Source: Gammaproteobacteria bacterium
GTDB lineage: Bacteria > Pseudomonadota > Gammaproteobacteria > Chromatiales > Chromatiaceae
Assembly: GCA_020445405.1 (NCBI GenBank)
Contig: JAGRGQ010000028.1
Span: 1-47,846, forward strand
Reading direction: 5' to 3'
Length of the DNA stretch: 47,846 nt
Below are positions 34,052 through 44,996 of the stretch, one piece after another (position 1 is the first letter of the stretch; each line of letters opens with the position of its first letter). The notes under the pieces are model-generated. The model made no database searches. It had not been told where the DNA came from and was given only the letters and a program-made list of their open reading frames with translations. The position numbers and the translations under genes are program-made.

Positions 34052-34441
34052 CTAGCCGGCATCAACCGCTTCGGCAGCGGACTCGGGGCGATCGATCAGC
34101 TCAACGAATGCCATTGGTGCCTTGTCGCCAACGCGATAACCGCACTTGAGAATCCGCAGGTATCCGCCGGGCCGGTCCTGATATCGCGGACCGATTTCAT
34201 TGAACAGCTTGCCGACAGCGCGGTCATCCCGCAGGCGGGAAAACGCAAGACGGCGTCTGGCAGCGCTGTCGGACTTGCCCATAGTGATGATAGGCTCCGC
34301 CACGCGGCGCAGCTCTTTCGCCTTTGGCAGGGTGGTTTTGATCAACTCATGCTGCAACAGAGAACAGGTCATGTTACGAAACATCGCTTTGCGATGTGAA
34401 CTGTTGCGGTTGAGTTGTCGTCCGGATTTGCGGTGACGCAT
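34052..34441 (-). CDS. rplQ: 50S ribosomal protein L17
   Basis: L17, 129 residues ([20 protein letters not shown]...), which lines the peptide exit-tunnel side of the large subunit. The N-terminal [10 protein letters not shown] and [14 protein letters not shown] are diagnostic. It is last in the alpha group, after rpoA, and is followed by an intrinsic terminator. The C-terminal tail ([12 protein letters not shown]) is slightly longer than in E. coli (127 residues). Confidence 0.98.
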   Translation of the reverse strand: MRHRKSGRQLNRNSSHRKAMFRNMTCSLLQHELIKTTLPKAKELRRVAEPIITMGKSDSAARRRLAFSRLRDDRAVGKLFNEIGPRYQDRPGGYLRILKCGYRVGDKAPMAFVELIDRPESAAEAVDAG

Positions 34442-34505
34442 GGGTCGACTTCCTTAAAAATTTAGTAAAAACCTTGTCTGTTTTATAAAATTTGACGGAT
34501 ACCCG

Positions 34506-35495
34506 TTAAATCCCGTCATCCATCCCTTCCGGTGGCCAGACTTCCAGCCGCATGCCGAGAGAGAGTCCACGGGTAGCCAGAACGTCCTTTATCTCCGTCA
34601 AGGATTTTTTACCCAGATTGGGTGTTTTCAGCAGCTCAACCTCGGTGCGCTGAATCAGGTCACCGATAAGAAAGATGTTTTCAGCCTTCAAGCAATTTGC
34701 CGACCTCACGGTCAACTCGAGATCGTCCACCGGCCGCAGCAGAATCGGGTCAATAGTGGAGGACCGATCCTCTTTGGGTGGTTCAGCGCTGCTGGTATCA
34801 TCAAGTTCGACGAATGAGGAGAGCTGATCCTGCAGGATCGTTGCGGCCCGTCGAATGGCCTCCTCAGGATCGATGGTGCCGTTGGTCTCGAGATCAATAA
34901 CCAACCGGTCCAGATCGGTACGCTGCTCCACACGGGCAGCCTCAACTGCGTAGGCCACCCGCCGGACCGGCGTAAAAGTCGCATCCAGGCTGAGACGGCC
35001 AATCGGTCTGTCGTCCCCGTTCTGCCTCACGCTGGCCGGCTCGTATCCCAGTCCGCGCGCAACCTTGATGGTCATGCTGATCTGTCCCTCTTTGGTCAGA
35101 TTCGCGATCACATGGTTGGGATTCGCTATTTCGACGTCGTGGCTGAGTGTGATATCGCTCGCCAGCACCGGTCCCGGGCCTTTCTTGCTCAGACTCAGCG
35201 TATCCTCGCTCTTGGAGTGCATTACGACGGCCAGATCCTTCAGGTTCAGCAGTATATCGAGTACGTCCTCCTGCACACCTTCAATGGTGGTGTATTCGTG
35301 AAGCACACCCTCGATCTCCACTTCCACCACCGCGGCACCCGGCATGGAGGAGAGCAGAATACGACGCAGGGCGTTTCCCAGGGTATGCCCAAAACCACGC
35401 TCCAGGGGCTCCAGAGAAACTTTGGCATGCCGCTCGGTAATGGTCTGAACATTGACCAGACGCGGTTTTAGAAAATCGGTGACGAATTCCGGCAT
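34506..35495 (-). CDS. rpoA: RNA polymerase alpha subunit
   Basis: A 329-residue alpha subunit. The N-terminal domain (1-235; [20 protein letters not shown]) dimerises and assembles the polymerase. The C-terminal domain (about 250-329) contains [20 protein letters not shown] and [20 protein letters not shown], retaining the Arg and helix-hairpin-helix that contact UP elements and activators. Length matches E. coli exactly (329). It lies between rpsD and rplQ. Confidence 0.99.
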   Translation of the reverse strand: MPEFVTDFLKPRLVNVQTITERHAKVSLEPLERGFGHTLGNALRRILLSSMPGAAVVEVEIEGVLHEYTTIEGVQEDVLDILLNLKDLAVVMHSKSEDTLSLSKKGPGPVLASDITLSHDVEIANPNHVIANLTKEGQISMTIKVARGLGYEPASVRQNGDDRPIGRLSLDATFTPVRRVAYAVEAARVEQRTDLDRLVIDLETNGTIDPEEAIRRAATILQDQLSSFVELDDTSSAEPPKEDRSSTIDPILLRPVDDLELTVRSANCLKAENIFLIGDLIQRTEVELLKTPNLGKKSLTEIKDVLATRGLSLGMRLEVWPPEGMDDGI

Positions 35496-35517
35496 TTCGA
35501 CCTCTTAATCCTATCCT

Positions 35518-36138
35518 TTACTTGGAGTAAAGCTCGACCACGAGTTGCTCGTTAACTTCAGCCGGCAGCTCGGAACGATCGGGGGCGCGTTTAAATGTTC
35601 CCTTCATCGCCTTGGTATCCATTTCGACCCAGTCGGCAAAACCATACTGCTCCGCCAACGCCAGCGCACTCTGAACACGCAGCTGTTTCTTCGCCTTCTC
35701 TCTAACCGAGATGACGTCGTTCGGCTGCACCTGGTAAGAGGGAATGTTCAGAATACGGCCATTCACTTCGATTGCCTTGTGGCTGACCAACTGGCGCGAC
35801 TCGGATCTCGTACTGCCGAAACCCATGCGGTAAACCACATTGTCCAGTCTCTGTTCGAGCATGCTGAAAAGGTTGTCGCCTGTAGCGCCTTTGGACTGGG
35901 CCGCAGTCTTGTAATAGTTGCGGAACTGCTTTTCCATCACGCCATAGATGCGGCGCATTTTCTGCTTTTCCCGCAACTGCAGCCCATAATCGGAGAGACG
36001 TCTGCGACGGTCGGTGGTTTGACCGGGCTGCTTCTCTAAATTGCATTTGGATTCAAGAGAGCGAACACGGCTTTTGAGAAACAGGTCAGTTCCTTCACGC
36101 CGGCTGAGCTTACACTTGGGTCCGATATACCTTGCCAT
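35518..36138 (-). CDS. rpsD: 30S ribosomal protein S4
   Basis: S4, 206 residues, a primary 16S rRNA binder, which in E. coli also represses the alpha operon. Markers: [40 protein letters not shown] and the S4 RNA-binding domain [20 protein letters not shown]. The single N-terminal Cys pair seen in zinc-type S4 is incomplete, so this is the zinc-free form. Confidence 0.98.
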   Translation of the reverse strand: MARYIGPKCKLSRREGTDLFLKSRVRSLESKCNLEKQPGQTTDRRRRLSDYGLQLREKQKMRRIYGVMEKQFRNYYKTAAQSKGATGDNLFSMLEQRLDNVVYRMGFGSTRSESRQLVSHKAIEVNGRILNIPSYQVQPNDVISVREKAKKQLRVQSALALAEQYGFADWVEMDTKAMKGTFKRAPDRSELPAEVNEQLVVELYSK

Positions 36139-36154
36139 GATCTATTACTCCGAG

Positions 36155-36541
36155 TCAGACGCGACGCTTTTTGGGCGGACGGCAGCCATTGTGAGGTATC
36201 GGGGTGACATCGACGATGCTGGTGATCTTGAATCCGGCGTTATTCAGCGCCCGCACCGCGGACTCCCGTCCCGGACCGGGCCCCTTCACGTTTACGTCGA
36301 GATTCTTCACGCCGTAGTCCTTGGCTTTTTCACCAGCCCGATCCGCCGCCACCTGTGCTGCGAATGGCGTGCTTTTACGCGAACCGCGAAATCCCGACCC
36401 TCCGGATGTAGCCCAGGAGAGAACATTTCCCTGGCGGTCCGAAATCGTGATGATGGTGTTATTGAACGAGGCGTGGATATGAACCACGCCGTCTGTAACG
36501 GTTCTTTTGACCTTTTTCCGTGCGGGACTTGGTTTTGCCAT
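36155..36541 (-). CDS. rpsK: 30S ribosomal protein S11
   Basis: S11, 128 residues, in the platform of the small subunit near the mRNA exit. It ends [18 protein letters not shown], the universal S11 tail, and contains [19 protein letters not shown]. It lies 60 bases after rpsM and 16 before rpsD. Confidence 0.98.
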   Translation of the reverse strand: MAKPSPARKKVKRTVTDGVVHIHASFNNTIITISDRQGNVLSWATSGGSGFRGSRKSTPFAAQVAADRAGEKAKDYGVKNLDVNVKGPGPGRESAVRALNNAGFKITSIVDVTPIPHNGCRPPKKRRV

Positions 36542-36601
36542 TGGCTTGTTCCTGCGAACTTGTAATCTACAGATGCGATCCGGCGATGCCGGTCGGCCTC
36601 A

Positions 36602-36958
36602 CTATCTCTTAATCGGGCGACGCGGACCTTTCCGGGTGCGGGCATTTGTCTGGGTACGCTGACCCCTTACCGGAAGCCCGCGACGATGGCGGATGCCGCG
36701 GTTACAGCCGAGGTCCATCAGGCGCTTGATATTCATTGACACTTCACGCCGCAGATCACCTTCCACGACGAACTTCGATACCTCAGCGCGGAGCCTGTCG
36801 ATCTCCTCTTCGGTAAGATCTTTGATCTGCTTTACTTTCTCCAACCCTGCCGCCGTACAAATGTCGTTGGCGCGGGCACGGCCAATGCCATAGATCGAGG
36901 TAAGCGCGATTACAGTGTGCTTGCGATCGGGGATATTGACGCCTGCAATTCGGGCCAT
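36602..36958 (-). CDS. rpsM: 30S ribosomal protein S13
   Basis: S13, 118 residues, at the head of the small subunit contacting the P-site tRNA and L5. Markers: [32 protein letters not shown] and the tail [20 protein letters not shown]. The gap of about 100 bases to rpmJ upstream holds AT-rich sequence, and an extra promoter for the alpha genes may exist there, though I see no clear boxes. Confidence 0.98.
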   Translation of the reverse strand: MARIAGVNIPDRKHTVIALTSIYGIGRARANDICTAAGLEKVKQIKDLTEEEIDRLRAEVSKFVVEGDLRREVSMNIKRLMDLGCNRGIRHRRGLPVRGQRTQTNARTRKGPRRPIKR

Positions 36959-37059
36959 CAGGTTGCTCCTAAAAAAACAAACTCATCCACGTTACGCGCG
37001 GAAAACGCGTAACTTTATCTGGAAATATTCAACAAATCAAGCAGCAGAAGGGCGCCAAC

Positions 37060-37173
37060 TCAACCCTGGCGCTGCTTGTGCCGCGGCTCTTTGCAGATCA
37101 CGCGGACAACACCATTGCGACGGATGATCTTGCAGTTTCTGCAGATCTTTTTAACGGATGCCCTCACTTTCAT
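37060..37173 (-). CDS. rpmJ: 50S ribosomal protein L36
   Basis: L36, 37 residues, [20 protein letters not shown]... ending KQRQG. It is the zinc-binding (C+) form: Cys 11, Cys 14, Cys 27 and His 32 are all present. It sits between secY and rpsM as in other proteobacteria. A second, zinc-free paralogue, if any, would be elsewhere. Confidence 0.97.
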   Translation of the reverse strand: MKVRASVKKICRNCKIIRRNGVVRVICKEPRHKQRQG

Positions 37174-37216
37174 GATCTATCTCTCCAAAACTTTCACTAC
37201 CGATTCTTGGTCTGAC

Positions 37217-38566
37217 TCAACGCAGCAGTCCTGATCCGCCGGTCCCTTTCAAATTTGCTTTCTTCATCAGTCCTTCGTACTGGTGCGACATCATGTGCGC
37301 CTGCACCTGAGCCATAAAATCCATGACAACAACCACAATGATCAGAAGCGAGGTTCCCCCGAAATAGAAAGGTACGTTCCAACCCACTATCAGAAACTCC
37401 GGCAGCAGGCAGACGGACGTTATGTAAATCGCGCCGGCAAAAGTCAAACGCGTCATTACGTTATCGATGTATTTCGCGGTCTGTTCACCGGGGCGATAGC
37501 CCGGGATAAATGCACCGGAGCGTTTCAGGTTATCCGCCGTCTCCTTCGAATTGAAAACCAGGGCGGTATAAAAGAAGCAGAAAAACACAATCGCCAGTGC
37601 GTACAACAACACATACAGCGGCTCACCGGGGGATATCTTCGCTACGATGTCCTGTAGCCAGCGCATGTTCTCCTGCGTCCCCACCCACTGCCCCAGCGTC
37701 GACGGAAACAGAATAATGCTGGACGCAAAAATGGGCGGAATAACACCCGCCATGTTAAGTTTAAGCGGCAGGTGGCTGCTTTGGGCGGCGAACATTTTTC
37801 GGCCCTGCTGACGCTTGGCATAGTTGACTGTAATCCGGCGCTGTCCTCTCTCCACGAATACGACGAACGCGGTTACCGCGACCGCCAGCACGAACAATGT
37901 CAATACCGTCAGCGCGTTCATTTCGCCGGTTCGAACCAGTTCCAGTGTGCTGCCCACTGCCTGCGGCAATCCGGCAACGATACCGGCAAAAATGATCAGG
38001 GAGATACCGTTGCCCAGGCCGCGTTCGGTAATCTGCTCTCCCAACCACATCAGGAACATGGTCCCGGTCACCAGTGAAACCGCGGCGGTAAACACAAAGC
38101 CCGGTCCGCTGTTGATCACCACGTTCATACCGGCCACCTGCTGGCTCTGCAGCGCTATCGCAATACCGATCGCCTGAAAGCTGGCGAGTATAACCGTTCC
38201 ATAGCGGGTGTACTGAGTAATCTGCCGACGACCCTGCTCCCCCTCCTTCTTCAGCTGCTCCAGTTTCGGAATCACCGAACTCATCAGCTGCATGATGATC
38301 GAGGCGGATATGTAGGGCATGATGCCGAGTGCAAACAGGCTTGCACGCTTCAGCGCACCGCCGGAGAACATATTGAACATATCCAGAATGGAGCCCTGCT
38401 GTTGATCGAACAGCGCAGCCAGCGCGGCCGGATTGACGCCGGGCACGGGAATGAAAGTGCCAATCCTGAATACCAGCAAGGCCCCGATAACAAACAGAAG
38501 ACGCCGCCGCAATTCGGTCAGTTTACCGGCCCCGGCCATGCCTCCCATTTTTGCCTGGTTTATCAT
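37217..38566 (-). CDS. secY: Protein translocase subunit SecY
   Basis: A 449-residue, ten-helix channel subunit of the Sec translocon. Visible: [40 protein letters not shown] (lateral gate and plug region), [20 protein letters not shown] and the cytoplasmic loop [19 protein letters not shown]. Its stop and the rplO gene are immediately adjacent (one base apart), so translation is coupled. Length is near E. coli (443). Confidence 0.98.
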   Translation of the reverse strand: MINQAKMGGMAGAGKLTELRRRLLFVIGALLVFRIGTFIPVPGVNPAALAALFDQQQGSILDMFNMFSGGALKRASLFALGIMPYISASIIMQLMSSVIPKLEQLKKEGEQGRRQITQYTRYGTVILASFQAIGIAIALQSQQVAGMNVVINSGPGFVFTAAVSLVTGTMFLMWLGEQITERGLGNGISLIIFAGIVAGLPQAVGSTLELVRTGEMNALTVLTLFVLAVAVTAFVVFVERGQRRITVNYAKRQQGRKMFAAQSSHLPLKLNMAGVIPPIFASSIILFPSTLGQWVGTQENMRWLQDIVAKISPGEPLYVLLYALAIVFFCFFYTALVFNSKETADNLKRSGAFIPGYRPGEQTAKYIDNVMTRLTFAGAIYITSVCLLPEFLIVGWNVPFYFGGTSLLIIVVVVMDFMAQVQAHMMSHQYEGLMKKANLKGTGGSGLLR

Positions 38567-39001
38567 TTATTCCTCGATGGATCCGCCAGCCGCTTCGATA
38601 GCCGCGCGGGCACCTTTTGTGACCTTCAGACCGCGCAGCGTTACTGCACTATCGAGCGTTCCCGAAAGGATAACTTTGGCTCGACGCACACTGCGGGGCA
38701 ACACCCCTGCATCCTGCAATGCTTTCAGATCTATCGGCATCGAATCAACGGCCGCCAGCTCTCCCAGGCGAACTTCGGCATTGAAACCGCCCTTGCGCGA
38801 AATAAACCCGACTTTCGGCAAACGGCGCTGTAGCGGCATCTGTCCGCCCTCGAACCCGACCTTGTGAAATCCTCCCGTGCGGGATTTCTGTCCCTTGTGG
38901 CCACGACCGCCTGTTTTACCGGAACCGCTGCCGATGCCGCGACCAAGACGCTTGGCGTTTTTGCTGGCGCCCGTCGCAGGCCTGATGGTATTGAGACGCA
39001 T
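38567..39001 (-). CDS. rplO: 50S ribosomal protein L15
   Basis: L15, 144 residues, a late-assembly protein of the large subunit. The glycine/basic N-terminal extension ([20 protein letters not shown]) and [18 protein letters not shown] are diagnostic. The start is one base after the rpmD stop. Confidence 0.98.
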   Translation of the reverse strand: MRLNTIRPATGASKNAKRLGRGIGSGSGKTGGRGHKGQKSRTGGFHKVGFEGGQMPLQRRLPKVGFISRKGGFNAEVRLGELAAVDSMPIDLKALQDAGVLPRSVRRAKVILSGTLDSAVTLRGLKVTKGARAAIEAAGGSIEE

Positions 39002-39002
39002 G

Positions 39003-39191
39003 CTAAGCCTCCTCTACCTTAACCATGTATGACACCTTGTCGGCCATTCCCCGGGTAGCCCGGGTATCTTCCAACACCACCGACTGGTGCATCCTCCGGA
39101 GGCCCAGTCCACGCACGCAGGCCTGATGCTGTTTCAGCCTGCCGGTGACGCTTCGGATCAGGGTCACCTTCATCATCTTTTTCTCGGACAT
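39003..39191 (-). CDS. rpmD: 50S ribosomal protein L30
   Basis: L30, 62 residues ([20 protein letters not shown]..., then [20 protein letters not shown]). The short bacterial form of about 60 residues. It lies three bases after rpsE and one before rplO. Confidence 0.97.
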   Translation of the reverse strand: MSEKKMMKVTLIRSVTGRLKQHQACVRGLGLRRMHQSVVLEDTRATRGMADKVSYMVKVEEA

Positions 39192-39194
39192 GAC

Positions 39195-39701
39195 TTACCC
39201 CAGGATCTCTTCCAGTGTTTTCCCGCGCTTGGCGGCGACCAGCTCGGGATCGTTTATTCCGGTCAGCGCATTGATCGTCGCCCTGACCACGTTAATCGGA
39301 TTATTGGTTCCAATGCATTTGGCCAGTACGTTGTGCACACCAACCGCCTCGCACACCGCGCGCATAGCACCTCCGGCAATGATACCGGTACCTTCGGAAG
39401 CGGGCTGCATGTAGACTTTTGCGGCACCGTGACGTCCGATCATCGGGTAATGGAGCGAACCTGCGTTCAGCTTGGCTTCCCGCATATTCCTGCGCGCCGC
39501 TTCCATCGCCTTCTGGATTGCTATCGGAACCTCTCTCGCCTTGCCGGTGCCAAATCCGACGCTGCCGTTGCCATCCCCCACCACGGTCAATGCGGTGAAG
39601 CCGAAAACTCGCCCGCCCTTGACCACCTTGGCAACACGATTGACGTTAATGAGTTTTTCAATCAGATCGTCGCCGGTCGGATTCACGTTAAAGTTCGACA
39701 T
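39195..39701 (-). CDS. rpsE: 30S ribosomal protein S5
   Basis: S5, 168 residues, needed for decoding accuracy. Markers: [40 protein letters not shown], and [10 protein letters not shown]-like [20 protein letters not shown]. Start ATG gives MSNFNVNP, the second half of which is variable among species. E. coli is 167 residues. Confidence 0.98.
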   Translation of the reverse strand: MSNFNVNPTGDDLIEKLINVNRVAKVVKGGRVFGFTALTVVGDGNGSVGFGTGKAREVPIAIQKAMEAARRNMREAKLNAGSLHYPMIGRHGAAKVYMQPASEGTGIIAGGAMRAVCEAVGVHNVLAKCIGTNNPINVVRATINALTGINDPELVAAKRGKTLEEILG

Positions 39702-39711
39702 TCTCTACCCC

Positions 39712-40068
39712 TTAGAACTGAAGGCCATTTTCACGAGCGGCGTCAGCAAGCGCTTTAACCCTCCCATGATATTTGAAACCTGCCCGGTCGAACGCCACGC
39801 GCTCGACCCCGGCAGCTTTGGCGCGTTCCGCAATTTCACGGCCCACACTGGCGGCGGCGGCGATATTGCCGCCATGACCGTTGAGTGCCGACTTCACCCC
39901 TTTGTCCAGCGTGGATGCACTGGCAACCACTTTTGCACCGTCAGCCGCAATGACCTGGGCATACATGTGCCGCGGGGTACGGAAAATAGTGAGTCTGTGA
40001 ACACCCAATTCCCGAATCTTGGCGCGGGCACGGCGAGCCCGACGCAAACGCGATATTTTCTTGTCCAT
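39712..40068 (-). CDS. rplR: 50S ribosomal protein L18
   Basis: L18, 118 residues, binding 5S rRNA with L5 and L25. Markers: [40 protein letters not shown] and the C-terminal [20 protein letters not shown]. Confidence 0.98.
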   Translation of the reverse strand: MDKKISRLRRARRARAKIRELGVHRLTIFRTPRHMYAQVIAADGAKVVASASTLDKGVKSALNGHGGNIAAAASVGREIAERAKAAGVERVAFDRAGFKYHGRVKALADAARENGLQF

Positions 40069-40080
40069 CGTCGCTGCCCT

Positions 40081-40614
40081 TTATTTCTTCTTGGCTTCTT
40101 TACGAATCACATACTCATCCGCATAACGGACACCCTTGCCTTTATACGGCTCTGGCGGACGGAAAGCGCGGATCTCCGCGGCTACCTGGCCAACCTTCTG
40201 TTTATCGGTGCCGGACACAATGACATCGGTCTGAGTCGGCACTGTGACGTTGATGCCCTCCGGTACGGCGTAGTCAATCGGATGGGAAAAACCCAGGTTC
40301 AGGTTCAGAGTCTGGCCCTTCATCTGGGCCCTGTAGCCGACACCGATCAGCCTCAGGGTTTTGCTGAAGCCTTCACTGACGCCAATGACCATGTTGTTGA
40401 GAAGAGCCCGGAATGTCCCGGCCATTGTCCAATCATGGTCTCCGTCCAGCGCCGGCATCACTTTGATGGTACCGGCTTCCTGCTCGATTCTGACCGATTT
40501 GTGGAGCTTCAACTGCAGCGTGCCTTTGGCACCCTTGATCGACACCTGATCCCCCGACTGGCTCAGGCTGACACCGCTGGGCAGCATTATCGGATTCTTT
40601 CCTATGCGTGACAT
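40081..40614 (-). CDS. rplF: 50S ribosomal protein L6
   Basis: L6, 177 residues, two similar domains at the GTPase-associated side of the large subunit. Markers: [19 protein letters not shown], the linker [20 protein letters not shown] and the C-terminal [17 protein letters not shown]. Confidence 0.98.
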   Translation of the reverse strand: MSRIGKNPIMLPSGVSLSQSGDQVSIKGAKGTLQLKLHKSVRIEQEAGTIKVMPALDGDHDWTMAGTFRALLNNMVIGVSEGFSKTLRLIGVGYRAQMKGQTLNLNLGFSHPIDYAVPEGINVTVPTQTDVIVSGTDKQKVGQVAAEIRAFRPPEPYKGKGVRYADEYVIRKEAKKK

Positions 40615-40629
40615 CTTTCGCCCCCCTGC

Positions 40630-41025
40630 CTAAGCCACGTAGGCCAGGACTTCGCCACCGTGTCCTGCAGCACGGGCCGCACGATCGGTCATAAGTCCTT
40701 TGGATGTGGAAATGATGGCGACACCCAGGCCACCGCGGACCTTGGGTAGATCGGTGCTGCGCTTATATATACGCAATCCAGGACGGCTTACCCGCTGGAT
40801 CATATCGATGACCGGTTTACCCTGGAAGTATTTGAGTTCGACATTGAGGAGCGACTTCGATGAATCCCCGGAGATGCTGAAACCCTTGATGTATCCTTCG
40901 TCCTGCAGCAGTTGAGCAATTGCTGCTTTCTGTTTCGAAGCGGGCATGGCAATTGCCGCCTTACCGACTTGCTGGCCATTTCGAATACGCGTCAACATAT
41001 CCGCAACCGGATCAGTCATACTCAT
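40630..41025 (-). CDS. rpsH: 30S ribosomal protein S8
   Basis: S8, 131 residues, central domain assembly protein, and in E. coli the translational repressor of the spc group. Markers: [18 protein letters not shown] and the C-terminal [20 protein letters not shown]. The 111 bases upstream, before rpsN, are the largest gap in the spc group and hold promoter-like and hairpin elements. Confidence 0.98.
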   Translation of the reverse strand: MSMTDPVADMLTRIRNGQQVGKAAIAMPASKQKAAIAQLLQDEGYIKGFSISGDSSKSLLNVELKYFQGKPVIDMIQRVSRPGLRIYKRSTDLPKVRGGLGVAIISTSKGLMTDRAARAAGHGGEVLAYVA

Positions 41026-41128
41026 TTTTTAAAACCCTCCGGGTCAAACCGCCAAAATCGGCGCGATACCCAAACGATTGAGAGAAAAAGCCACTTAACG
41101 GCGGCACTTACCCCATCAGGGGGCGCAA

Positions 41129-41156
41129 AGTATACACTACCAGCTCGCCTTTACAA
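41129..41156 (-). promoter_or_regulatory. Possible internal promoter between rpsN and rpsH
   Basis: On the minus strand, TTGTAA (41156-41151) and TATACT (41134-41129) are spaced by 16 bases, matching sigma-70 boxes at four and five of six positions. The -35 lies in the end of rpsN. The leader that would follow contains a CCCC-TGAT-GGGG hairpin (41111-41122) and a GGC-TTTTT stretch near 41090. Confidence 0.35.
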
Positions 41157-41442
41157 GACCCGGCACGTCTCCGCGCATCGCGGCTTCACGCAGTTTGTTG
41201 CGGCACAAACCAAATTTGCGGTAGACCCCGTGGGGTCTGCCACTGGCCCGGCAGCGACGCTGCTGGCGCGTCGAGCTCGCATTGCGCGGTTGCAGCTGCA
41301 ACTTCTGAACCGCTGCGTCAATCTGCTCCGGCGTACTCTTGGGGTCGTAAATAATCGCCTTCAGTTCGGCGCGCCTGGCGGCGTATCTTTTAACCGTCTT
41401 TTCCCGCTTGAGTTCGCGGGCAATCATGCTCTTCTTGGCCAT
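41137..41442 (-). CDS. rpsN: 30S ribosomal protein S14 (zinc-free form)
   Basis: S14, 101 residues, long proteobacterial form without the CxxC zinc site. Markers: [40 protein letters not shown] and [17 protein letters not shown]. It lies eight bases after rplE. Confidence 0.98.
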   Translation of the reverse strand: MAKKSMIARELKREKTVKRYAARRAELKAIIYDPKSTPEQIDAAVQKLQLQPRNASSTRQQRRCRASGRPHGVYRKFGLCRNKLREAAMRGDVPGLVKASW

Positions 41443-41450
41443 AAGCTGTC

Positions 41451-41990
41451 TCAGTTTTTGAATGGGAAACTGAACGCCTCCAACAGCGCCCGCCCTTCTT
41501 CATCGGTCTTTGCAGTGGTGGTGATGGTAATGTCCATGCCGCGCAATGCGTCTATCTTGTCGTAATCAATCTCAGGAAAAACGATCTGCTCTTTCACGCC
41601 CATACTGTAGTTTCCCCTGCCGTCGAACGACTTTCTGCTGAGCCCGCGGAAGTCGCGAACGCGAGGAATCGATATATTCACCAGACGATCCAGAAACTCA
41701 TACATGCGCTCGCGCCGCAGTGTCACCTTGCACCCAATGGGCCAACCGTCACGCACCTTGAAGTTCGCGATCGACTTACGCGCCTTGGTTATCACCGGCT
41801 TCTGCCCGGAGATCTTGGTCATATCGCTGACCGCGTTCTCGAGTATCTTCTTGTCGCCCAGCGCTTCGCCAACACCCATGTTGAGTGTGATTTTGGTAAT
41901 CCGCGGTACTTCCATAGCGCTTTTGTAACTGAACTGCTGCGTCAGTTTGGCCACGATCTCGTCACGATATACCTGTTGTAATCTTGCCAT
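41451..41990 (-). CDS. rplE: 50S ribosomal protein L5
   Basis: L5, 179 residues, 5S rRNA binder contacting S13. I chose the ATG at 41990 ([16 protein letters not shown]), which gives the usual length; an in-frame upstream start at 42008 has no family support. Markers: [40 protein letters not shown]. Confidence 0.98.
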   Translation of the reverse strand: MARLQQVYRDEIVAKLTQQFSYKSAMEVPRITKITLNMGVGEALGDKKILENAVSDMTKISGQKPVITKARKSIANFKVRDGWPIGCKVTLRRERMYEFLDRLVNISIPRVRDFRGLSRKSFDGRGNYSMGVKEQIVFPEIDYDKIDALRGMDITITTTAKTDEEGRALLEAFSFPFKN

Positions 41991-42004
41991 CTCTCGTATC
42001 CGCC

Positions 42005-42328
42005 TCAAATATCCACGACTTCGCCGTTGGACTTGAAAAAGCGCACTTTGCGACCGTCCTCCAGCGATTTGAATCCGACACGATCGGCCTTGCCGGTTAC
42101 CGGATTGAATATCGCAACATTGGAAACGTGCATCGGCATCTCTTTGTCGACAATGCCGCCGGGCTCCCCCTTCATTGGGTTTGCCTTTGCATGCTTTTTC
42201 ACGATATTGATGTTTTCTACAATGACCTTGTCGCTGCCTGGAACGCTAAGGACCACACCCTGCTTTCCTTTGTCTTTACCGGCAAGGACAACAACCTGGT
42301 CACCCTTTTTAATCTTACGCATGGGCAT
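42005..42328 (-). CDS. rplX: 50S ribosomal protein L24
   Basis: L24, 107 residues, an early assembly initiator of the large subunit. Contains the KOW motif [23 protein letters not shown] at 42328 follows GAGGG seven bases upstream; a second ATG two codons later is possible. Confidence 0.97.
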   Translation of the reverse strand: MPMRKIKKGDQVVVLAGKDKGKQGVVLSVPGSDKVIVENINIVKKHAKANPMKGEPGGIVDKEMPMHVSNVAIFNPVTGKADRVGFKSLEDGRKVRFFKSNGEVVDI

Positions 42329-42338
42329 GATTGATCCC

Positions 42339-42707
42339 TCAGAGTACTTCAGGGGCGAGCGAAATTATTTTCATAAAGCGCTCGCTTCTCAGTTCACGGG
42401 TAACCGGACCGAAAATCCGGGTTCCGATCGGTTGCAGCTGGTTATTCAGCAGTACTGCGGCATTGCCATCGAAACGGATCAGAGATCCATCCGGGCGGCG
42501 TACGCCGTTTCTCGTACGAACCACCACTGCGTTGTACACATCACCTTTTTTAACCTTGCCGCGGGGAATCGCGTCCTTAACACTGACCTTAATAATATCC
42601 CCTATTTCGGCATAGCGGCGATGCGACCCACCCAGCACCTTTATGCACTGGATACGCCTGGCACCGCTGTTATCGGCGACATTCAGTATTGTCTGCATCT
42701 GGATCAT
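42339..42707 (-). CDS. rplN: 50S ribosomal protein L14
   Basis: L14, 122 residues, at the subunit interface. Starts [20 protein letters not shown] and contains [20 protein letters not shown] and [20 protein letters not shown]. The 62-base gap to rpsQ is AT-rich, with no clear regulatory element. Confidence 0.98.
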   Translation of the reverse strand: MIQMQTILNVADNSGARRIQCIKVLGGSHRRYAEIGDIIKVSVKDAIPRGKVKKGDVYNAVVVRTRNGVRRPDGSLIRFDGNAAVLLNNQLQPIGTRIFGPVTRELRSERFMKIISLAPEVL

Positions 42708-42769
42708 TGGTACGTTCCAATATGTATATATTTACCCGTCTCTAATTCAGCCGCCATCGGGGGCGAATT

Positions 42770-43030
42770 TCAAGAAGCCTTTGCTAAAACCTTGATCAGA
42801 CGCCAGCTCTTGCTCTTCGCCAATGGCCGGCACTGCTCAACCACCACCAAATCCCCGACAGCGCATTCGTTGGCTTCGTCATGGGCGTGAACCTTGGTCG
42901 ACTTGCGCACGAACTTGCCGTAAAGCGGATGCTTGACGCGGCGCTCCACCAATACAGTGATCGTCTTATCCATCTTATCGCTTACTACACGCCCCTGTAG
43001 GGTACGATTGGCTGATGTCTCGCCGTTCAT
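42770..43030 (-). CDS. rpsQ: 30S ribosomal protein S17
   Basis: S17, 86 residues, with [20 protein letters not shown] and the OB-fold region [20 protein letters not shown]. Its ATG overlaps the rpmC stop by four bases. Confidence 0.98.
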   Translation of the reverse strand: MNGETSANRTLQGRVVSDKMDKTITVLVERRVKHPLYGKFVRKSTKVHAHDEANECAVGDLVVVEQCRPLAKSKSWRLIKVLAKAS

Positions 43031-43227
43031 TTCGCTTCACCTGCTCTCTTCTCGTTCATGACGGTTTTGATCCGCGCTATTGCCTTTCGAACCCGATTCA
43101 TCTCAGAGGGACGCGACAGCTGGCCCGTCCCTTTCTGCATTCTCAGGTTAAATTGCTCTTTTCTCAGATCGCTGAGAGCCGCGTCCAACTCTTCTGCGCT
43201 TTTATTGCGAAGTTCTGCTGCATTCAT
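43027..43227 (-). CDS. rpmC: 50S ribosomal protein L29
   Basis: L29, 66 residues, two-helix protein near the tunnel exit ([30 protein letters not shown]). The ATG shares one base with the rplP stop (TAATG). Confidence 0.97.
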   Translation of the reverse strand: MNAAELRNKSAEELDAALSDLRKEQFNLRMQKGTGQLSRPSEMNRVRKAIARIKTVMNEKRAGEAK

Positions 43228-43640
43228 TACAGTACCGTCCGTTTCGTGAAACCCGTCTTAAACGGCAGTTTGGCCGCCGCCAACTGGAATGCCTCGCGGG
43301 CGATCTCCTCGGATACGCCTTCGATCTCATAAAGCATTCTCCCCGGCTGAATCTGTGCAACCCAGTATTCGACATTTCCCTTGCCCTTACCCTGGCGAAC
43401 CTCCAGCGGTTTTTTGGTAATGGGCTTATCCGGGAAAACTCTTATCCACAGCTTGCCCGTACGCTTCACCTGGCGCGAGATAGTACGGCGCGCCGCCTCA
43501 ATCTGCCGCGAAGTCAGACGACCACGATCCAGGGCCTGCAAACCGAATTCGCCGAAGCTGACCTTGCCTCCCTTTTGCGCAAGACCGCGGTTGCGCCCTT
43601 TCATCTGTTTACGGAATTTAGTCCGTTTTGGCATCAACAT
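43227..43640 (-). CDS. rplP: 50S ribosomal protein L16
   Basis: L16, 137 residues, next to the A-site tRNA. Starts [20 protein letters not shown] and contains GFGLQALD-like [20 protein letters not shown] and RIFPDKPIT-like [18 protein letters not shown]. Confidence 0.98.
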   Translation of the reverse strand: MLMPKRTKFRKQMKGRNRGLAQKGGKVSFGEFGLQALDRGRLTSRQIEAARRTISRQVKRTGKLWIRVFPDKPITKKPLEVRQGKGKGNVEYWVAQIQPGRMLYEIEGVSEEIAREAFQLAAAKLPFKTGFTKRTVL

Positions 43641-43642
43641 CT

Positions 43643-44335
43643 CTATGCCCTCTTTCCGGATGGCTTACGCGAGGGAGCAGCCGCCGCTTCGACCTGCGGT
43701 TCAGCCCCTTCAAACACCTCACCTTTGAATATCCAGACTTTTACGCCAATTACACCGTAGGTGGTATTGGCCTCAGCCAGACCGTAATCGATATCCGCGC
43801 GCAATGTATGAAGCGGCACGCGGCCTTCTCGATACCACTCGCTGCGCGCGATCTCAGCACCGTTCAATCGGCCGGAAATGTGCACTTTTACACCTTCAGC
43901 CCCCAGCCTCATTGAAGTCTGGACCGCACGCTTCATCGCCCGACGGAACATGACACGGCGCTCCAGCTGCTGCGTTATACTCTCTGCAACAAGCCGCGCG
44001 TCCAATTCTGGTTTGCGGATCTCCTCGACACTGACATGTACCGGGATTCCCATACGGCGCGACAACTCTCCGCGCAGAGAGTCTATATCCTCGCCCTTCT
44101 TACCGATTACGATACCCGGCCGCGCAGTGTGAATGGTGATGTGTGCATTCTTGGCCGGACGGTCAATCTGTATACGGCTGACAGACGCCTGGGAAAGTCG
44201 CTTTCGCAGGTAATCCCGAATTTCAATGTCGTTGTTCAGCAGATCCGCATAATCCTTGGAGTCTGCATACCATTTCGACGTCCACTCTGTAACTATGCCC
44301 AGCCGCAAACCAATTGGATTTACTTTTTGACCCAT
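43643..44335 (-). CDS. rpsC: 30S ribosomal protein S3
   Basis: S3, 230 residues, at the mRNA entry site with helicase role. N-terminal [18 protein letters not shown], the KH domain with [11 protein letters not shown], and the C-terminal [20 protein letters not shown] are diagnostic. An Ala/Glu-rich tail follows. Confidence 0.98.
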   Translation of the reverse strand: MGQKVNPIGLRLGIVTEWTSKWYADSKDYADLLNNDIEIRDYLRKRLSQASVSRIQIDRPAKNAHITIHTARPGIVIGKKGEDIDSLRGELSRRMGIPVHVSVEEIRKPELDARLVAESITQQLERRVMFRRAMKRAVQTSMRLGAEGVKVHISGRLNGAEIARSEWYREGRVPLHTLRADIDYGLAEANTTYGVIGVKVWIFKGEVFEGAEPQVEAAAAPSRKPSGKRA

Positions 44336-44352
44336 AATGGCCTCTCTATGCC

Positions 44353-44685
44353 TTACTTATCCGACACAGACACAGTAATGTGGCTGGTCCGCTTCAAAAT
44401 TCGAGCCGCCCGGCCCTTTGCCCTGGCGCGAATTCGCTTCATTGTAGGACCTTCGTCAACCATGACGGCGGCAACCTTCAATTCGTCAATATCCGCACCC
44501 TCGTTGTTTTCCGCATTTGCGATCGCAGAATCCAGAACCTTCTTCATCAGGACAGCGCCCTTTTTCTTGCTGAAGGTCAGGATGTCCAAAGCCTGCTCAA
44601 CCGGCAGCCCCCGGATCTGATCGGCAACCAGCCGGCCCTTTTGGGCCGCAAGGTGCGCGTAACGTAACTTTGCCACAGCCTGCAT
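44353..44685 (-). CDS. rplV: 50S ribosomal protein L22
   Basis: L22, 110 residues, lining the exit tunnel (macrolide-binding region). Markers: [20 protein letters not shown] and the tunnel loop [20 protein letters not shown]. Confidence 0.98.
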   Translation of the reverse strand: MQAVAKLRYAHLAAQKGRLVADQIRGLPVEQALDILTFSKKKGAVLMKKVLDSAIANAENNEGADIDELKVAAVMVDEGPTMKRIRARAKGRAARILKRTSHITVSVSDK

Positions 44686-44699
44686 GGTTCTAACCCCGA

Positions 44700-44975
44700 C
44701 TATCTCGTTGCTTTTTTGTCCGCTGCGTGACCACGGTAAGTCCTGGTCAACGCAAACTCACCCAGCTTGTGACCGACCATGTTCTCGGTCATCAGAACCG
44801 GAACATGCTGACGACCGTTGTAAACGGCAATCGTCAATCCAATCATCTCCGGTAATATCATGGAACGGCGCGACCAGGTTTTGATCGGGCGCTTGCTATT
44901 GCTGGCTACCGCGTCGTCGACCTTCTTAAGAAGATGATGGTCTACAAACGGGCCTTTTTTAATTGAACGTGCCAC
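44700..44975 (-). CDS. rpsS: 30S ribosomal protein S19
   Basis: S19, 91 residues, head of the small subunit near S13. Starts [20 protein letters not shown] and contains [20 protein letters not shown] and [20 protein letters not shown]. Confidence 0.98.
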   Translation of the reverse strand: MARSIKKGPFVDHHLLKKVDDAVASNSKRPIKTWSRRSMILPEMIGLTIAVYNGRQHVPVLMTENMVGHKLGEFALTRTYRGHAADKKATR

Positions 44976-44996
44976 CTTATCTTACCTCAGCTTCGA

